Below, piece by piece: positions 62,375-64,000 of a stretch of 64,000 bases of DNA. The stretch lies in assembly GCA_033032865.1 (NCBI GenBank), contig JAWHQI010000005.1:5356001-5420000 (forward strand), written 5' to 3'. Positions within the stretch are counted from its first letter, which is position 1. Each line of letters opens with the position of its first letter. A program made the position numbers and the translations under genes. The stretch is from Dactylorhiza incarnata. Its lineage: Eukaryota > Streptophyta > Magnoliopsida > Asparagales > Orchidaceae. The notes under the pieces were generated by a model. That model made no database searches. It saw nothing but the letters and a program-made list of their open reading frames with translations, and was not told where the DNA came from.

Positions 62375-63575
62375 AAATCCTATCGACCTCTAGGGGCGGC
62401 ACGATCTCAAGGAATGATTCCTTTTGCACTCCAAAAGTAGCGACAAGATCCCAAAGGAACATTTCCTCTCGATCTACAAAACGTATCCCGCACGGGTAGG
62501 TCACACCGTTCCAGATCGTGCTTCTGCTTTGTCGCCGCTTCCTTCACGCTCAGTCTTGGTAAGATTGATCATAGAAAACATAAAGGCTCTGGCCTTTTAT
62601 ACCTAGAGACTTAAGGCAGATAGCAACCCTGCTATCCGCACAACCAGTTAAACAGAACAGAAAAGTTTCATAGGGATAACATAATTCATCGAGATATCTC
62701 GACAAAATCATCGAGACACTCTCAACGATTTCATTGCGACAGTCTAGATGAAATTGTCGAGGCAGTCTCGACGAAATTGTCGAGGCAGTCTCGACAAAAT
62801 CATCGAGGCAGTCTCGACGAAATCGTCGAGGAAGTCTCGACTAAATCGTCGAGGCAAGTCTCGACGAAATCGTCGAGGCGATCTCGACGAAATCGTCGAG
62901 GCAGTATCGACGAAATCGTCGAGGCATTCTCGACGAAATCGTCGAGACAGTCTCGACAAAATCATCGAGACATCACGATGAATTTGACCATTCGTCGAGA
63001 CAGTCTTGATGAAAGGGCCAGTTATAGTCTATCATCAAGATAGTCTCGACGACATGGAACATTCGTCAAGATAGTCTTAACAAAATCGTCGACACATCTC
63101 GATGAACTCGTCGAGACATCTCGACGAAATTGTCGAGACATTCTCGACGAAATCTCTGAGATACTCTCGATGAAATCTTTGTTAGTCTATGTTGTCGAGA
63201 CATTCTCGAAGACATTGATCACGAGTCGATATTTACAATATCGGCTTATGATCCCGACAACCGGCTTTTTGTCACGACGGCATTCACAATGTCATTTTTG
63301 AAGTCTTCTCGACGATATTCATAATATCAACTTGTAGCCTTCTTCGACATGCTCCATACAATATTCCCAATATCTAGGAGGAGTCTTCCCGAACTAACTC
63401 AACTCCAAATAGTCATAGGATTGGTCCTATCATTCATATCCAATATGAGCAAGGCCAACAAAATCCTTTCTCCAATTTCTCCAGACGTTATTATGTGCGA
63501 CCCTATAGGCTCATATCGTGTTGATAGTGAGACTAACTACTTGATTACATCTGGATCACCGTAGAAACTCCAACA
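62375..63575 (-). repeat. T1 5' LTR, lacking its 3' part
   Basis: About 1.2 kb. It begins (element sense) TGTTGGAGTTTCTACGG at 63575 and stops near 62375, where the partner LTR goes on for some 440 bases. The lost piece includes the LTR end and primer site. It holds a large dyad array (62690-63190) much longer than in the partner. Confidence 0.8.
62753..62972. repeat. 23-bp tandem array of dyads in the T1 5' LTR
   Basis: About 9.5 head-to-tail units of 23 bp (one of 24). Each unit contains TCGTCGAG, a 5-base spacer and CTCGACGA, that is 8-bp complementary arms. Unit differences are mostly C to T or G to A at CpG. Degenerate units continue on both sides (62690-62752 and 62990-63190). Confidence 0.9.
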
Positions 63576-64000
63576 CAAACACCTCAGTTCTATCCTTCTT
63601 ATTTTCCCAGAAGTTCGTGATCTCGAGTGTTCGTGATGAGATTCACCCGATATAGGCAGTCTTAGTTTTTCCAGACCGCATGCCTTGTTCTCGGCAACAG
63701 ATCTTCAAGTTCTCAGTGGACAAGGGTATTCAAGATCGTCAGACCGCGTGGTCTGGGGCCCTGAGCTTTTCTGCTATTTACACACCAGGTAGTTTCTTTC
63801 CTCTGTCCTGACTATCTTATATCCTGGGTAGCCAGTAACTTTGAGATCTGCCTATTTGGGCAGGCTTCTGTTTCTATAAATAAGAGGGTAGGGGTCCCCA
63901 AAAAGGACTTTTGGTTCGGGTATAGATCGTAGTATTAGCCTAAGCGGTCTCAGTTTTTGTCCTCCCTAAGGTTCCTTTCAAAGTCTAGATATCTAGTGAC
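63576..64000 (+). promoter_or_regulatory. Window end: candidate LTR promoter region
   Basis: No gene seen. TTTCTATAAATAAGAGGG (63871-63888) is a good TATA box with a GC-poor flank and GGTCCCC shortly downstream, as in U3/R of LTR elements. The first bases CAAAC are the T1 target copy, so this stretch and 56341-56384 were once adjacent. Element type unknown. Confidence 0.35.

Larger units (their letters stand above)
56385..63575 (-). mobile_element. Copia element T1 (Tork/Angela-like), decayed
   Basis: Minus-strand Copia of a different lineage from the SIRE-like ones. LTR ends are TGTTGGAGTTTC (63575 leftward) and AACCCAACA (56385). Flanks CAAAA (56380-56384) and CAAAC (63576-63580) fit a target duplication with one change. 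Order leftward: 5' LTR (its 3' part and the primer site deleted), gag, zinc knuckle/protease, integrase, RT, RNase H, 3' non-coding region, 3' LTR. Lineage is judged from DT.CGSHIC in protease and the RNase H motifs ADSTIEAEYI and DNNGAIAQAKEPR. Confidence 0.85.

Noticed and set aside
62753..62972. Possible CRISPR-like array
   Set aside because: Units are directly adjacent with no spacers, there are no cas genes and the DNA is plant retrotransposon sequence.
62748..63043. Arg/Ser-rich frames on both strands
   Set aside because: Product of the 23-bp array in the T1 LTR, open in several frames on both strands.
1..64000. Host genes, tRNA, rRNA or microRNA genes
   Set aside because: No frame outside transposon proteins has a recognisable domain or exon structure, and no tRNA or rRNA-like sequence was seen.

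Overview
The window looks like repetitive heterochromatin of a flowering plant. Almost every base can be placed in an LTR retrotransposon, and I see no host protein gene, tRNA or rRNA. The plant assignment rests on Copia elements primed by initiator tRNA-Met (TGGTATCAGAGC), on LTR ends of the CTATTCACCCCC-TCTAG type known from Maximus/SIRE (Sirevirus) elements, and on a chromovirus-type Gypsy element whose LTR runs from TGTAACACC to GGTGTTACA. The species cannot be told from the sequence.

Layout. Bases 1-55425 are one nest inside the 3' half of a single Gypsy element (G). G pol and its 3' LTR are split by three insertions: Copia A2 (+, left part outside the window), Copia D1 (-, 33750-43158, TSD GTGTG) and the solo LTR A3 (47201-54750). 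A2 was hit by Copia A1 (-, 1-14900) in gag and by Copia C1 (+, 22415-31985, TSD AAGAC) in its 3' LTR. The 5' LTR of A1 holds Copia B1 (-, 2506-13493, near-TSD AATGT/AAAGT), and the RT/RNase H border of B1 holds a 1.7-kb TG..CA insertion (5064-6768, TSD TCTAC). A3 holds a gutted non-autonomous Copia, N1 (+, 47827-53349, TSD AACCT). A1, A2 and A3 share one LTR family. Right of G lie about 1 kb of unassigned DNA with a possible Tat/Athila trace, a Tork/Angela-type Copia T1 (-, 56385-63575), and about 0.4 kb that looks like the promoter side of another LTR.

Coding state. Only B1 keeps long open frames: an 844-codon gag with two zinc knuckles and a 458-codon protease-integrase frame. D1 pol is one frame broken by three nonsense codons and a 1-base loss. 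The others are heavily decayed. A2 and C1 carry an extra frame after pol, in the place of the Sirevirus env-like gene, each preceded by a pyrimidine-rich TTCTTGCA(G) that resembles a splice acceptor.

Most interesting structure. The LTRs of the five SIRE-like families share a module: short tandem repeats, then a small dyad whose stem changes in a compensatory way between families while the CAC loop is kept in families A and B, then GTACCCA..GGGGAAC, then CTATAAA, then CACCCCC-TCTAG at the LTR end. Several families, and the unrelated T1, also carry arrays of short dyads built on TCGACGA. Other points are duplicated priming sites in N1 and G, a templated filler at a deletion in C1, and a poly-G tract that differs between the two LTRs of D1. 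All calls come from reading the sequence; no database search was made.
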